A stretch of 64,000 nucleotides of DNA from Streptomyces sp. SID13726. Lineage in GTDB: Bacteria; Actinomycetota; Actinomycetes; Streptomycetales; Streptomycetaceae. The translations under genes were made by a program, and so were the position numbers. Each line of letters begins with the position of its first letter. Within the stretch, counting starts at the first letter, position 1. The stretch spans positions 241,659 through 305,658 of the forward strand of contig NZ_JAAGLY010000010.1 in the NCBI RefSeq assembly GCF_010548375.1. The letters are read 5' to 3'. Below are positions 10,450-19,292 of the stretch, piece by piece. A model generated the notes under the pieces. The model was not told the origin of the DNA, ran no database searches, and was given only the letters and a program-made list of their open reading frames with translations.

Positions 10450-10545
10450 CCGCCGCCAGTAGTCGCCGCGAGGAGCCACCGCCAGTAGTTGCTGCGAGGA
10501 GCCACCGCCGGTAGTCACCGCCAGTAGTTACCGGAGGCGGTCACC
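10449..10545. repeat. imperfect ~25-bp tandem repeat (3-4 units)
   Basis: Copies of a unit reading CCACCGCCAGTAGTTGCTGC plus GAGGAG follow one another directly behind the hydrolase stop, then decay. No coding potential. It lies between convergent genes. Confidence 0.6.
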
Positions 10546-10557
10546 CGAAGGCAGGAC

Positions 10558-11256
10558 TCACTCGCGCCCCGAGGCGACCACCGCCAGCACCGCCACCAAC
10601 CCCGCCGCGACGGCCAGCGGAATCCCGAGACCGTGATGGAGCACCAGCCACGCGCCCAGCGCGGCCCCGGCGACCATCGCGATCACGGACGCCGTACGGC
10701 GCGGGGAACGGGTGCCGGGGCCGCCGCCCGCCCTGGAGTCGGCGGCGAGGCCGGTCAGCGTCATGGTCAGCACGGTCGTCGTCAGGTCAGGGACGCCGAG
10801 CCTGCGGACCGTGGCGTTGCGCAGGCCCATCGCGAAGGCGGTGACCGCGATCAGGGTGTACACGGTGACCGTGGCACCGGGCGCGGCGAACGCGACCACC
10901 GCCGAGGCGCCCAGCAGCAGCGCCTCGGCGGCGAGCGTGAGCCGGGCCCAGGTGCGGCGGGAACCCCCGCCGAGCCGTACGGCGACCCGCCCGCCCGCGA
11001 CCGCGCCCACCACGAAGGACGCCAGCGAGGTCAGGGTGTGCGCCACCGAGAAGCCGGGGGCGCCGGCGGCGGCGAAGCCGAGCACGACCACGTTCCCGGT
11101 CATGTTCGCGGTGAAGACGTGCTCCAGGCCGAGATAGCTGACCGCGTCGATCAGTCCGCTGACCACAGTCAGCCCCAACAGCACGGCCACCAGGCGCAGT
11201 CCGCGCCCCTCGCGGTCGTCGGCTGCCTTCGTGTCGGCGCTGCTCTGTTCGCTCAT
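10558..11256 (-). CDS. DUF1275 (YoaK-like) integral membrane protein
   Basis: 232 residues with about six hydrophobic segments. The opening LTVVSGLIDAVSYLGLEHVFTANMTGN matches the DUF1275 hallmark (GxxDAxxxLxLGxxFxANMTGN), followed by TSLASFVVGAVAGGR and a conserved AMGLRNATVRRLGVPDLTTTVLT segment. The function of the family is unknown; it is a predicted cytoplasmic-membrane protein. The start is the ATG at MSEQSSAD, since upstream codons are antisense to the divergent lipase gene. The 103-bp gap to the lipase should hold both promoters. Confidence 0.9.
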   Translation of the reverse strand: MSEQSSADTKAADDREGRGLRLVAVLLGLTVVSGLIDAVSYLGLEHVFTANMTGNVVVLGFAAAGAPGFSVAHTLTSLASFVVGAVAGGRVAVRLGGGSRRTWARLTLAAEALLLGASAVVAFAAPGATVTVYTLIAVTAFAMGLRNATVRRLGVPDLTTTVLTMTLTGLAADSRAGGGPGTRSPRRTASVIAMVAGAALGAWLVLHHGLGIPLAVAAGLVAVLAVVASGRE

Positions 11257-11359
11257 CGAGTCTCCGGGCGGCCGGACGGACGGGGTGCACTCAAGTCCAC
11301 CACGGATGCGGGGGACTCTCGGATGTCGGCACGACCCGCGCGTCCTTAGCGTCGAGGAC

Positions 11360-12613
11360 ATGAGTGATGAGACGCGCAAATCCCATGAGAAACGGGCGAG
11401 TTGGCGGACGCGCAGGGGGCTCGCCGGAGCGGCGGCCCTGGTGCTCGCCGGGCTGACCGCACTCGCCGTGACCCCGGTGGCCGCCGCTGAGCAGACCTGG
11501 CAGCCGCGACGCGGCGACCTGGTCTCCGTCACCCCGGTCGCCGACCGGAGCGCCGGGCAGGTCAGGTCGTTCCTGAGCGGGCGGGACGTCGCCGCGGACC
11601 CGGTGCGGTACGGCGTACGGGCGTACCGGCTGACGTACCGGACCGTCGACCTGTACGGCGGCCCCACCACCGCGACCGGCCTGCTGACGCTCCCCAAGGG
11701 CGGCGCCCACCGCCTCGACCTGGTCTCCGACACCCACGGCACGATGGTCGACCGCGACTACGCGCCCTCGGCGAGCGAGGACTTCGGGCGGATACCGTCG
11801 TATCTCCATGCGAGCGCGGGACGTGCCGTGGCCGCCCCCGACTACCTCGGCCTCGGCGAGGGCCCGGGGCTCCACCCCTATATGGACACCGCCTCGTCGG
11901 TGACCGCCTCGCTCGACATGCTGCGCGCGGCGCGGACGGCCGCGGACCGGCTCGGCCGCCCGCTCACCGGCGACCTGTACGCGACGGGCTTCTCACAGGG
12001 CGGCCAGGTCGCGATGGCGCTCGGCAAGGCGCTCGACGCGGGCGCCGACCGGCACTTCCGGCTGCGGGCCCTCGCGCCGGTCAGCGGCCCGTACGACCTG
12101 GTGGGCCAGGAGACGCCCGCGCTGTTCGACGGCCGGGTCAACGACGTCAGCGGGGTCCTCTACATCTCGTACTGGCTGGTCGCGCAGAACCGACTGCACC
12201 CGATCTACCAGGACCCGTCCGAGGTCTTCCGCGCGCCCTACGCGAGCCGGGTGGAGGGCCTCTTCGACGGCGGCCACGAGCAGGAGGACGTCATCAGGCA
12301 GCTCGCGCCCTCGGTGCGGCAACTGCTCACCCCCGCGTTCTACGACCGTCTGCGGCACCCGTCCGGAGCCGTGCTGGACGCGCTGCGCGCCGCCGACCGC
12401 ACCTGCGCCTGGAAGCCGGACGTGCCGGTGCGGCTGTACGCCGGCGCGGGCGACACCGACGTGCCCCTCGGCAACACCCGCACCTGCGCCCGCACCCTCG
12501 CAGGTCAGGGGGCGAGGGTGCGGGTGGTCGATCAGGGAGCCGTGGACCACTTCGGTTCGCTGGTGGTGTCGGCCCCGCAGGTGGTGCGGTTCTTCGACGG
12601 CGTACGGCGGTGA
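11360..12613 (+). CDS. secreted lipase/esterase (LIP-like alpha/beta hydrolase)
   Basis: 417 residues, ATG start. A twin-arginine-like or Sec signal (RRGLAGAAALVLAGLTALAVTPVAAA, cleavage near AAA-EQ about residue 43) shows export. Nucleophile Ser212 lies in GFSQGGQ; an aspartate in DTDVPLGNTRTC and a histidine in VDHFGS complete a plausible triad. Cysteines near the C-terminus (RTCAW, NTRTCART) may form a disulphide. It resembles the secretory lipase family of actinobacteria and fungi, acting on extracellular acyl esters. Divergent from the DUF1275 gene. The substrate is unknown. Confidence 0.85.
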   Translation: MSDETRKSHEKRASWRTRRGLAGAAALVLAGLTALAVTPVAAAEQTWQPRRGDLVSVTPVADRSAGQVRSFLSGRDVAADPVRYGVRAYRLTYRTVDLYGGPTTATGLLTLPKGGAHRLDLVSDTHGTMVDRDYAPSASEDFGRIPSYLHASAGRAVAAPDYLGLGEGPGLHPYMDTASSVTASLDMLRAARTAADRLGRPLTGDLYATGFSQGGQVAMALGKALDAGADRHFRLRALAPVSGPYDLVGQETPALFDGRVNDVSGVLYISYWLVAQNRLHPIYQDPSEVFRAPYASRVEGLFDGGHEQEDVIRQLAPSVRQLLTPAFYDRLRHPSGAVLDALRAADRTCAWKPDVPVRLYAGAGDTDVPLGNTRTCARTLAGQGARVRVVDQGAVDHFGSLVVSAPQVVRFFDGVRR

Positions 12614-12671
12614 GGTGCGTCGGCGTAGGGCGGTGATCGGTACCGCGTACGGCGGTGATTCGCGCGGCGGC

Positions 12672-13091
12672 TCAGTACCAGCCGTTGGCCTGCCAGAAGG
12701 CCCAGGCGCCGGTCGGGCTGCCGTAGCGGGAGTTCATGTAGTCGAGGCCCCACTCGATCTGGGTCGCGGCGCTGGTCTTCCAGTCGGAGCCGGCGGAGGC
12801 CATCTTGGAGCCCGGCAGGGCCTGGACCAGGCCGTAGGCGCCGGAGGAGGAGTTCGTGGCGTCGACGTCCCAGCCGCTCTCGTGCTCGACGATCTTGCTG
12901 AACGCGGCGTACTGGGCGGCGTTCGGGATCATCTTGTGCGCGATGGCCTTGGCGGAGGCGGACGAGGTGGTGGTGGCCGCCTGGGCCGGCGCCGCGGTCA
13001 GGACCAGGCCGGCGGTGGCGGCGGCCATCGCGACGGTGGTGATGGCCTTCTTGGGGGAGGAGATGCGGCGGGCGATGCGGGAGACGGACAC
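12672..13091 (-). CDS. small secreted lysozyme-like/transglycosylase protein
   Basis: 139 residues with a GTG start giving VSVSRIARRISSPKKAITTV followed by a signal peptide ending in AAPAQA-A. The mature part (KIVEHESGWDVDATNSSSGAYGLVQALPGSKMASAGSDW, then ATQIEWGLDYMNSRYG) is the SLT/lysozyme-like fold with catalytic Glu in HESGW. This family is abundant in Streptomyces and probably trims peptidoglycan during growth or spore development. Upstream codons remain open but lack a leader, so the GTG just before the arginine-rich n-region was preferred. It stands alone. Confidence 0.85.
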   Translation of the reverse strand: MSVSRIARRISSPKKAITTVAMAAATAGLVLTAAPAQAATTTSSASAKAIAHKMIPNAAQYAAFSKIVEHESGWDVDATNSSSGAYGLVQALPGSKMASAGSDWKTSAATQIEWGLDYMNSRYGSPTGAWAFWQANGWY

Positions 13092-13383
13092 GAGGAACCT
13101 TTTCGTCGGGGACAGTGCTGTCGCTCGCGGTCCCGGGGGACATGCGTCGGCGCCGAGGCCCGTGGGCTTGTCGGCGCCGTGCGACGTCGTCCAGAGAAAC
13201 AGGCTCGCAGCGTGTCCGCAATGACCCCTTTTACTAGTTATGGTCGCATCTGGGGTTGGCCGGTGCCGTGTGACCTGGCTCTCAAAGTGCAGGTCAGGGT
13301 CATGATTGGCGTGGACATGGCGTCCGTTATGCACTACTAGGGTGACTAGTGGGTGATGTGGGTCATGTGGGGTGGTTCACCGG
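13092..13383. other. intergenic region upstream of the lysozyme-like gene
   Basis: No gene seen. It should carry the minus-strand promoter of the lysozyme-like gene and the end of the B12 operon. Two ACTAGT hexamers (about 13233 and 13346) flank it and an AT-richer patch lies around 13230-13250. I looked for a ydaO-type cyclic-di-AMP riboswitch, common before such hydrolases, and did not recognise one. Confidence 0.5.
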
Positions 13384-14196
13384 TCAACGAGGCTCGAATG
13401 TGACCGCGGTCTCGAAGGCCGCCCGCCGGGTCGCTCTGCGTAGCGCCCTGAGCACGACCGGGCCGAGGGTGAGGGTGAGGACGACCGTCACCAGGGCACG
13501 GCCCAGGTCCCAGCCCAGGGAGGTGGCGAGGCAGTACGCGACGAAGCGGGCCAGATTGGCGGGGACACCGGCGTCCGGGTCGAAGGCGATGTTCGAGGCG
13601 AGCGCGCCCATGAAGGGCCAGCCGGCCAGGTTCATCGCGGTGCCGTAGGCGAAGGCGGCGAGGAAGCCGTAGACCGCGAGGAGCCTGACCTCGGTACGGC
13701 CCCGCCCGTCCCCGGGGACCGGCAGCAGGCCCGCGCCCATCGTGAACCAGCCCATCGCCAGCATCTGGAACGGCATCCACGGGCCCACCCCACCGGTGAG
13801 CAGCGCCGACGCGAACATCGTGACGTTGCCGAGCACGAAGCCGAAGCCCGGGCCGAGGACCCGGCCGCTGAGCACCATCAGGAAGAACATCGGCTCGATC
13901 CCCGCGGTGCCCGCGCCGATGGGCCTGAGCGCGGCGCCGGTCGCGGCCAGCACGCCGAGCATCGCCACCGCCTTGGGGCCCAGGCCGGACTCCGCGATCG
14001 CCGCCGCGACCACCGCGACGAGCAGGACGAGGATGCCGGCGAAGAGCCAGGGGGCGTCCTGGGTGTGGGTGCCGACCTGGGAGGTGGGCGGGGCGAGGAA
14101 GGGCCAGCCGAACGCGACCACGCCCACGGCGCTGACGAGGGCCAGGGTGAGGAGGGAGCGGGGGCCCAGGCGTACGGCGTGGGTTGTTCCAGTCAT
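13384..14196 (-). CDS. ECF transporter S component (predicted cobalamin-specific)
   Basis: 270 residues, six or more hydrophobic helices. Segments such as GPGFGFVLGNVTMFASALLTGGVGPWMPFQMLAMGW are typical of ECF S components. Its ATG overlaps the stop of the ATPase gene (ATGA), giving tight coupling. It would capture the vitamin at the outer membrane face and associate with EcfT and the ATPase pair. Substrate assignment to cobalamin is inferred from the upstream B12 riboswitch and intrinsic-factor-like gene, not from the protein itself. It is last in the five-gene operon. Confidence 0.82.
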   Translation of the reverse strand: MTGTTHAVRLGPRSLLTLALVSAVGVVAFGWPFLAPPTSQVGTHTQDAPWLFAGILVLLVAVVAAAIAESGLGPKAVAMLGVLAATGAALRPIGAGTAGIEPMFFLMVLSGRVLGPGFGFVLGNVTMFASALLTGGVGPWMPFQMLAMGWFTMGAGLLPVPGDGRGRTEVRLLAVYGFLAAFAYGTAMNLAGWPFMGALASNIAFDPDAGVPANLARFVAYCLATSLGWDLGRALVTVVLTLTLGPVVLRALRRATRRAAFETAVTFEPR

Positions 14197-15983
14197 GCGA
14201 GGGCCTGCTCGACCTGGGAGACCGTGAGCCACGGCTGGGGGGCGAGGATCTTGCTGACCTGCGGGGCGAAGGAGGGGGAGGAGGTGATGACCTCCGCCGC
14301 CGGGCCGTCCGCGATCACCTCTCCCTCGGCCAGGAGGATCACCCGGTGGGCCAGTTCCGCCGCGAGTTCCACGTCGTGGGTGGCCAGGACGATCGCGTGG
14401 CCCTTCGCCGCGAGACCCTGGAGGAGGTGGACCAGGCGGGCCTTCGCCGCGTAGTCCAGGCCCCGGGTCGGCTCGTCCAGCAGCAGGAGGGGCGGGCGGG
14501 CGGTCAGGACCACGGCCAGGGCGAGCGCCAGGCGCTGGCCCTCCGAGAGGTCCCGGGGGTGGGTGTCGTCGGTCACGCCCGGGAGCAGGTCGTCGACCAG
14601 GGCGCGGCAGGTGCCGGGCTCCGCGGTGGCGTCCTTGTCGGCGGCTCGGCATTCCGCGGCGACGGTGTCCGCGTAGAGGAGGTCGCGGGGTTCCTGGGGG
14701 ACCAGGCCGACCCTCTTGACGAGGTGCTGGGGGGTGGTGCGGTGCGGGGGCGTGCCGCCTGTCTCGACCGTGCCGGTGGTGGGTTCGGTGAGGCCCACCA
14801 GGGTGTTGAGGAGGGTGGACTTTCCGGCGCCGTTGCGGCCCATGAGGGCGATGGTCTCGCCCGGGGTGATGGTGAGGGTGACGTGGTTGAGGGCCTGGAT
14901 CCGGGCTCGGCGGACGGAGAGGGCGTCGGTCCGGGCGAGGTGGTCGGGGGTGGGTGCGGTGGGTTGCCGGCGGAAAGGCCGCCTGCGGCGGGCCTTTTGG
15001 CCGTTCCCACCCGCACCACCCGTTTCGCTTTCACGGTCGGGTGCGAGTGGCCCCTGTGGGGCGTGATCGCCGTCGGCGGCCGCGGGCAGTCCGTCGGGGG
15101 GTTCGGGTACCGGCAGGATCGGTGCTGTCGGTACCGCCGGTGCCGTCCGCGCCGTCGGTGGTGTCACCGCCGCCAGCCGTCCCCGGAGTTCCCCCGCCCT
15201 GCGCCTCGCGTCCCGGACCGTCAGGGGGAGCGGGGTCCAGGCGGCCAGGCGGCCCAGGGCGACCACCGGGGGGTACACCGGGGACACGGCCATCATCTCG
15301 GCCGGGGTGCCCAGCAGTGGGGGTGTGCCCGGGGCGGGGAGGAGGGCCACCTGGTCGGCGTACTGGATGACTCGTTCCAGGCGGTGCTCGGCCATGAGGA
15401 TCGTCGTGCTGAGGTCGTGGACCAGGCGTTGGAGGACGGCCAGGACCTCCTCCGCCGCCGCGGGGTCCAGGGCCGAGGTGGGTTCGTCGAGGACCAGGGC
15501 GCGGGGGTGCGGGGTGAGGACCGAGCCGATCGCCACGCGCTGCTGCTGGCCGCCGGAGAGGGTGGCCAGCGGGCGGTCGCGCAGGGACGCCAGGCCCAGG
15601 AGGTCCAGGGTCTCCTCCACCCGGCGGCGCATCACCGTCGGGGAGAGGCCCAACGACTCCATGCCGTAGGCGAGTTCGTCCTCCACCGTGTCCGTCACGA
15701 AGTGCGACAGCGGGTCCTGGCCCACCGTGCCCACCACGTCGGCCAGTTCGCGCGGCTTGTGCGTGCGGGTGTCGCGGCCGGCCACCGTGACCCGGCCGCG
15801 CAGGGTGCCGCCGGTGAAGTGCGGGACCAACCCGCTGACCGCGCCCAGGATCGTGGACTTGCCGACCCCCGACGGGCCCACGAGCAGCACGAGTTCACCC
15901 TCGGGCACCTCGAAGTCGACGCCCCGGACGGTGGGTTCGGCCGCCCCGTCGTACGTCACGGAGACATCCTCGAAGCGGATCAC
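14193..15983 (-). CDS. fused ECF transporter ATPase (two ABC ATPase domains)
   Basis: 596 residues containing two ABC ATPases in one chain. Domain 1 has Walker A GPSGVGKST (36-44), signature LSGGQQQR and LVLDEPTSALD. A charged linker (about 300-350) follows. Domain 2 has GRNGAGKST, the variant signature DLSEGQRLALALA and LLLDEPTRGLD. This is the EcfA1-EcfA2 pair as a fusion, energising the ECF module. The GTG start overlaps the TGA of ecfT (GTGA) and its own TGA overlaps the S-component ATG. The fusion is common in actinobacteria. Confidence 0.93.
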   Translation of the reverse strand: MIRFEDVSVTYDGAAEPTVRGVDFEVPEGELVLLVGPSGVGKSTILGAVSGLVPHFTGGTLRGRVTVAGRDTRTHKPRELADVVGTVGQDPLSHFVTDTVEDELAYGMESLGLSPTVMRRRVEETLDLLGLASLRDRPLATLSGGQQQRVAIGSVLTPHPRALVLDEPTSALDPAAAEEVLAVLQRLVHDLSTTILMAEHRLERVIQYADQVALLPAPGTPPLLGTPAEMMAVSPVYPPVVALGRLAAWTPLPLTVRDARRRAGELRGRLAAVTPPTARTAPAVPTAPILPVPEPPDGLPAAADGDHAPQGPLAPDRESETGGAGGNGQKARRRRPFRRQPTAPTPDHLARTDALSVRRARIQALNHVTLTITPGETIALMGRNGAGKSTLLNTLVGLTEPTTGTVETGGTPPHRTTPQHLVKRVGLVPQEPRDLLYADTVAAECRAADKDATAEPGTCRALVDDLLPGVTDDTHPRDLSEGQRLALALAVVLTARPPLLLLDEPTRGLDYAAKARLVHLLQGLAAKGHAIVLATHDVELAAELAHRVILLAEGEVIADGPAAEVITSSPSFAPQVSKILAPQPWLTVSQVEQALA

Positions 15984-17116
15984 GACGACTGCTCCTCGCG
16001 GAGGGAAGGGGCGGAACGGGCAGAGGGGACGGCGGGGGCCGGTGCCAGGAAGGCCGGCAGCAGGCCCAGGAGGATCGCCGCGCCGGGCCAGAGGGGGAGC
16101 GTGGGCGCGACCAGCGGGACCACACCGGGGTGCAGGGCCGCCGGATCGGCGGCGCCCGCGACGAACATCGCCGCCGCCACGGCCGCTCCGGAGACGGCGA
16201 CCAGCACCGAACGCGGGGTCCAGCGGTCCGGACGGTACCGCGTACGCGGGGTACGGCGGCCGCCGAGACGCAGGCCCGCGAGCGCGGCGGCGAGTCCGGC
16301 CAGCAGGACGGGCATGCCGTACGTGCCGCCTTCGGCGGTGAGGAGGCCGTACGTTCCCGCGCAGACGCCGAGCAGGCCGCCGAGGGTGAGCGCGGTGGTC
16401 GTACGCCGGACCCGGTCCGGGACCTGTGCCGTACGGCCGTAGCCGCGGGCGTCCATCGAGGCGGCGAGGGCCACCGATCGCTCCAACGCCCCCTCCAGGA
16501 CCGGGAGTCCGACCTGGAACAGGCCTCTGACGCCGGAGTCGGGGCGGCCCCGCAGACGGCGGGCCGCGCGCAGGCGCTGGACGTCGGCGATCAGGTGGGG
16601 CGCGAAGGTGAGCGCCACGACCACGGCCACGCCGAGTTCGTAGAGGGCGCCGGGCAGGGACTTGAGGAGACGGTGGGGGTTGGCCAGGGCGTTCGCCGCG
16701 CCCACGCAGATGAGGAGCGTGGCCAGCTTCAGGCCGTCGTAGAGCGCGAAGACGAGCGATTCGGCGGTCACCCTGCCGCCGAGGCGGATGCCCTGGGCCC
16801 AGTCGGGGAGCGGGAGTTCGGGGAGGGTGACGACGGTGTGGGTGCCGGGGACGGGGGAGCCGAGGGTGATCGCGAAGAGGAGGCGGATGAGGAGGACGGC
16901 GAGGGCGAGCCTGACGAAGGCGGAGTAGGAGCGGGACCAGGGGGTCGGGTGGCGGCAGGTCGCCACCACGTACGCGGAGACGGCGATGAGGAGGGCGAGC
17001 AGCAGGGGGTTGGTGGTGCGGGTGGCCGCGGTGCCGAGGGACAGGGACCAGAGCCACCAGGCGCCGGGGTGCAAGGGGGTGCCCGCCGGCCCACTCGGAG
17101 TGCTACGACTGCGCAT
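15980..17116 (-). CDS. ECF transporter transmembrane T component
   Basis: 378 residues. N-terminal helices are followed by the EcfT coupling helices: RLRAARRLRGRPDSG and SMDARGYGR (the Ala-Arg-Gly signature motif). The C-terminal extension has about four further hydrophobic segments beyond the standard ~260 residues. It scaffolds S component and ATPases in the membrane. The start overlaps the preceding gene by 14 bp and the stop overlaps the ATPase gene by 4 bp. Confidence 0.93.
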   Translation of the reverse strand: MRSRSTPSGPAGTPLHPGAWWLWSLSLGTAATRTTNPLLLALLIAVSAYVVATCRHPTPWSRSYSAFVRLALAVLLIRLLFAITLGSPVPGTHTVVTLPELPLPDWAQGIRLGGRVTAESLVFALYDGLKLATLLICVGAANALANPHRLLKSLPGALYELGVAVVVALTFAPHLIADVQRLRAARRLRGRPDSGVRGLFQVGLPVLEGALERSVALAASMDARGYGRTAQVPDRVRRTTTALTLGGLLGVCAGTYGLLTAEGGTYGMPVLLAGLAAALAGLRLGGRRTPRTRYRPDRWTPRSVLVAVSGAAVAAAMFVAGAADPAALHPGVVPLVAPTLPLWPGAAILLGLLPAFLAPAPAVPSARSAPSLREEQSS

Positions 17117-17804
17117 TTCGGCGCCGTCGCGTCTGCCACACCGCTGCCGCGCCCAGCGCCGCGACGGCCGCCACGCCCGCGAACAGGCCCACGGACGGGC
17201 CTCCGCCGTCCGAACCGCTGTCCGAGCCGCCGTCCTTGGCGCCGGGCTGCTGCGAACCCGTCTCCTCCGAACCGGCCTCCTTCGAACCCGTCCCCTTCCC
17301 CGCCACCTGCTCCCCGCACCCCGTCTCCGGGTAGCCCGCGATGGCGCACAGCAGGGCGTTCGTGTCGTAGCGGAGGGGCTTCGCGACCATCGCCAGGGCT
17401 TCCGCCGTGGTGGCGTCGCCGGGGACCGACGCGCACGCGGTGCGCACGGGCGGCGGTCGCTCGCCGGACGGCGCGTCCGAGGCGGTGCCGAAGTCGAGGA
17501 CCAGGGCCACGCGCTTGCGGTTCGCCTTCGACGGCGTGCTCCCGCAGATCTTCGCGAACGACGCCTCGCCGCGCGGCTTCGTCGCGTCCCCCGAGTCCTC
17601 GCTCACCGCGAAGCGGAAGCCCTGGACGTCACCGTCGGAGGGGACCGCGGTGGACGGGCCCTGCGTGGCGTACGTCCAGGCCGTGCCCGTGCGGTCCCAG
17701 AAGGACCAGTAGCGGTACCCGGTGGCCTGGGCGGCAGGGGCCGTGAGGATCAGCAGGGCGCCGGTCAGGAGGGACAGGAACGTCACCGCTCGGCGGGGCG
17801 TCAC
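17103..17804 (-). CDS. secreted, membrane-anchored SCO2322-like protein of the B12 operon
   Basis: 233 residues. A signal peptide (FLSLLTGALLILTAPAAQA) is followed by GYRYWSFWDRTGTAWTYATQ and then GDVQGFRFA, a YWS-W/GxVxG-W pattern I associate with DUF4430-like partners of bacterial transcobalamin-like proteins. It ends with a low-complexity Glu/Gly/Ser stretch, a hydrophobic helix (VGLFAGVAAVAALGAAAVW) and an RRRR tail, so it is anchored with its body outside. Four cysteines probably form disulphides. GTGA overlap with the gene before. The role is inferred: presenting or binding cobalamin near the ECF transporter. Confidence 0.78.
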   Translation of the reverse strand: MTPRRAVTFLSLLTGALLILTAPAAQATGYRYWSFWDRTGTAWTYATQGPSTAVPSDGDVQGFRFAVSEDSGDATKPRGEASFAKICGSTPSKANRKRVALVLDFGTASDAPSGERPPPVRTACASVPGDATTAEALAMVAKPLRYDTNALLCAIAGYPETGCGEQVAGKGTGSKEAGSEETGSQQPGAKDGGSDSGSDGGGPSVGLFAGVAAVAALGAAAVWQTRRRRNAQS

Positions 17805-19015
17805 GGCTGCCGCTTCTTCTTGTTCCGGGCGCTGATGAGGAAACCGATGCCCGCACCGGCGGCGAGACCCGCGCCGACTGTCCACCACACGGAGGTGCCG
17901 GAGCCGTCGGAGTCGTCGTCCTCGGACGCCTTGGCCGCCTCGGACGCCTTGGCCGGTGCCGGGCCCGACGCGGTCAGCCGCTTCACCAGGTCCGTGCCGC
18001 CGAAGTCGCTCGGGTCGGCGCCGCCCGCGTCGGCGGCGAGGATCAGTTGGGCGTACGCCGCGGGACCGCCCTGCGCGGCCCACTTCGCGGAGTTCCGCTC
18101 CAGCCAGTCCAGGGGCCCGCGCGCGGCCTCGGTGCCGCCCTGCACGGCGAGCGCCACGACCGCGTCGGCCGTGTTGCCGTAGTCGGGCTGGTTCTCGGAG
18201 CCGGGGAGCGTGGAGATCAGGTGGCCGTTCTCGGCGACCGCCTTCGCCAGGTAGGAGGCTCCGTTGGCCGCGGCCCGCGCCGGGGTGAGGTCCGGCGCGT
18301 CGGCGCACGTGCTCTGCCCCCGGTCGCCGGCCCGCGCCGTCAGGGAGCCCATCCCGGACGCGGCGACGACCGCTGCCGCCGTCGCGTCCGCGTTGGCCGT
18401 GAGCTTGCCCTGCTTGTCGGGCTGGTAGGCGAACGCGCCCCCGTCGGCGCACGGCAGGGAGAGCTTCAGCAGGGCGTCGTAGGGCGACTTTCCGCCGGTG
18501 CGGATCTTCGGCACGGGGGTGTCCTGGGTGACGAGCGCGCCGATCACGACGGACGTCGAGTTGGCGTCGCTGGCCCCGCCGGGCGCGTAGCCCCAGCCGC
18601 CGTCCTTGTTCTGGACGGACCTGAGCCAGGCCACCGCCTTGGTGACCGCGCCGCCGTGTCCGCCGGCCGCGGCCAGGGCGTGGACGGCGACGGCCGTGCT
18701 GTTGGTGTCGACCATGACCTTGGCGTCGCAGGCCTTGGCGGGGGCCGCCCGGAACGCCGCGAACGCCCCGCTCGCGCACTGCTGGCCGGCCAGCCAGTCG
18801 ACGGCCGCGGCGGGCGGCCGCACGTCCACCCGGTGCTGGGCGATCAGGGCGAGGGACTGCCGCCACACCCCGTCGTACGTGGGGTCGCCGCTGCCGTACA
18901 GCGCGGAGGGCAGGGATGGCGACGGGGAGGGGGACGGTGAGGCGGCGACGGCGGGCGCGGCCGTGCCGATCACGACGGTGGCGGCCAGGACCGCGGCGCT
19001 GCGGCGGACGTACAT
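17801..19015 (-). CDS. anchored alpha/alpha-barrel protein, intrinsic-factor/transcobalamin-like
   Basis: 404 residues. Signal peptide (SAAVLAATVVIGTAAPAVAA), Pro/Ser spacer, then helical repeats of the prenyltransferase/squalene-oxidase-repeat type (VDWLAGQQCASGAF; VAWLRSVQNKDGGWGYAPGG; TANADATAAAVVAASGM; YGNTADAVVALAVQ). The QNxDGGW motif repeats the fold used by intrinsic factor. C-terminal anchor: VWWTVGAGLAAGAGIGFLI with an RNKKKR tail. It is the first gene after the B12 riboswitch; its Shine-Dalgarno (GGGAGAAGG) sits in a small hairpin. Most likely a surface cobalamin-capture protein feeding the downstream ECF transporter (inference from fold and context). The upstream open codons carry the riboswitch and were excluded. 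Confidence 0.82.
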   Translation of the reverse strand: MYVRRSAAVLAATVVIGTAAPAVAASPSPSPSPSLPSALYGSGDPTYDGVWRQSLALIAQHRVDVRPPAAAVDWLAGQQCASGAFAAFRAAPAKACDAKVMVDTNSTAVAVHALAAAGGHGGAVTKAVAWLRSVQNKDGGWGYAPGGASDANSTSVVIGALVTQDTPVPKIRTGGKSPYDALLKLSLPCADGGAFAYQPDKQGKLTANADATAAAVVAASGMGSLTARAGDRGQSTCADAPDLTPARAAANGASYLAKAVAENGHLISTLPGSENQPDYGNTADAVVALAVQGGTEAARGPLDWLERNSAKWAAQGGPAAYAQLILAADAGGADPSDFGGTDLVKRLTASGPAPAKASEAAKASEDDDSDGSGTSVWWTVGAGLAAGAGIGFLISARNKKKRQP

Positions 19016-19084
19016 GATCGGCGGTTGCCCTTCTCCCTGCGGAGAGCCGGGCAGCACGGGAGGACCCCCGGGCGGCTCGGCTCC

Positions 19085-19285
19085 GTATACCTCGACGGTG
19101 CCGCGCACCGGCCGGTCGCCGATGCACGTGAGCCGGTCACGAACCGTACGGGGCAGTCCGGCTCACCGCCTCTTGGGCGGTTTACGGTTGCGGGTCAGCG
19201 CCGGATTTGCACCGGCTTCCCCCTGTACGGGTGTGATACGACCTGGCCACTCTACTCGCCCGTACGGAACCGGCTGTGAGCCGCC
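19085..19285 (-). promoter_or_regulatory. cobalamin (B12) riboswitch
   Basis: On the minus strand the B12 box runs from 19222 to 19183: AAGCCGGTGCAAATCCGGCG followed by CTGACCCGCAACCGT, close to the consensus AAGCCGGTGnAAnTCCGGCnC...CCCGCCACTG. Flanking stems extend over roughly 200 nt. Just before the first gene, the Shine-Dalgarno can pair in a TCTCC-GCAG-GGAGA hairpin (19032-19045), suggesting translational control. Outer limits are approximate. Confidence 0.88.
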
Positions 19286-19292
19286 CGTGCGC

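Noticed and set aside
13092..13383. Possible ydaO cyclic-di-AMP riboswitch before the lysozyme-like gene
   Set aside because: The typical conserved blocks were not found.
14184..16442. Long plus-strand open frame (about 750 codons) antisense to the ECF ATPase and T genes
   Set aside because: Composition is Arg/Gly/Val-rich without domains; the minus strand carries clear ABC and EcfT motifs.
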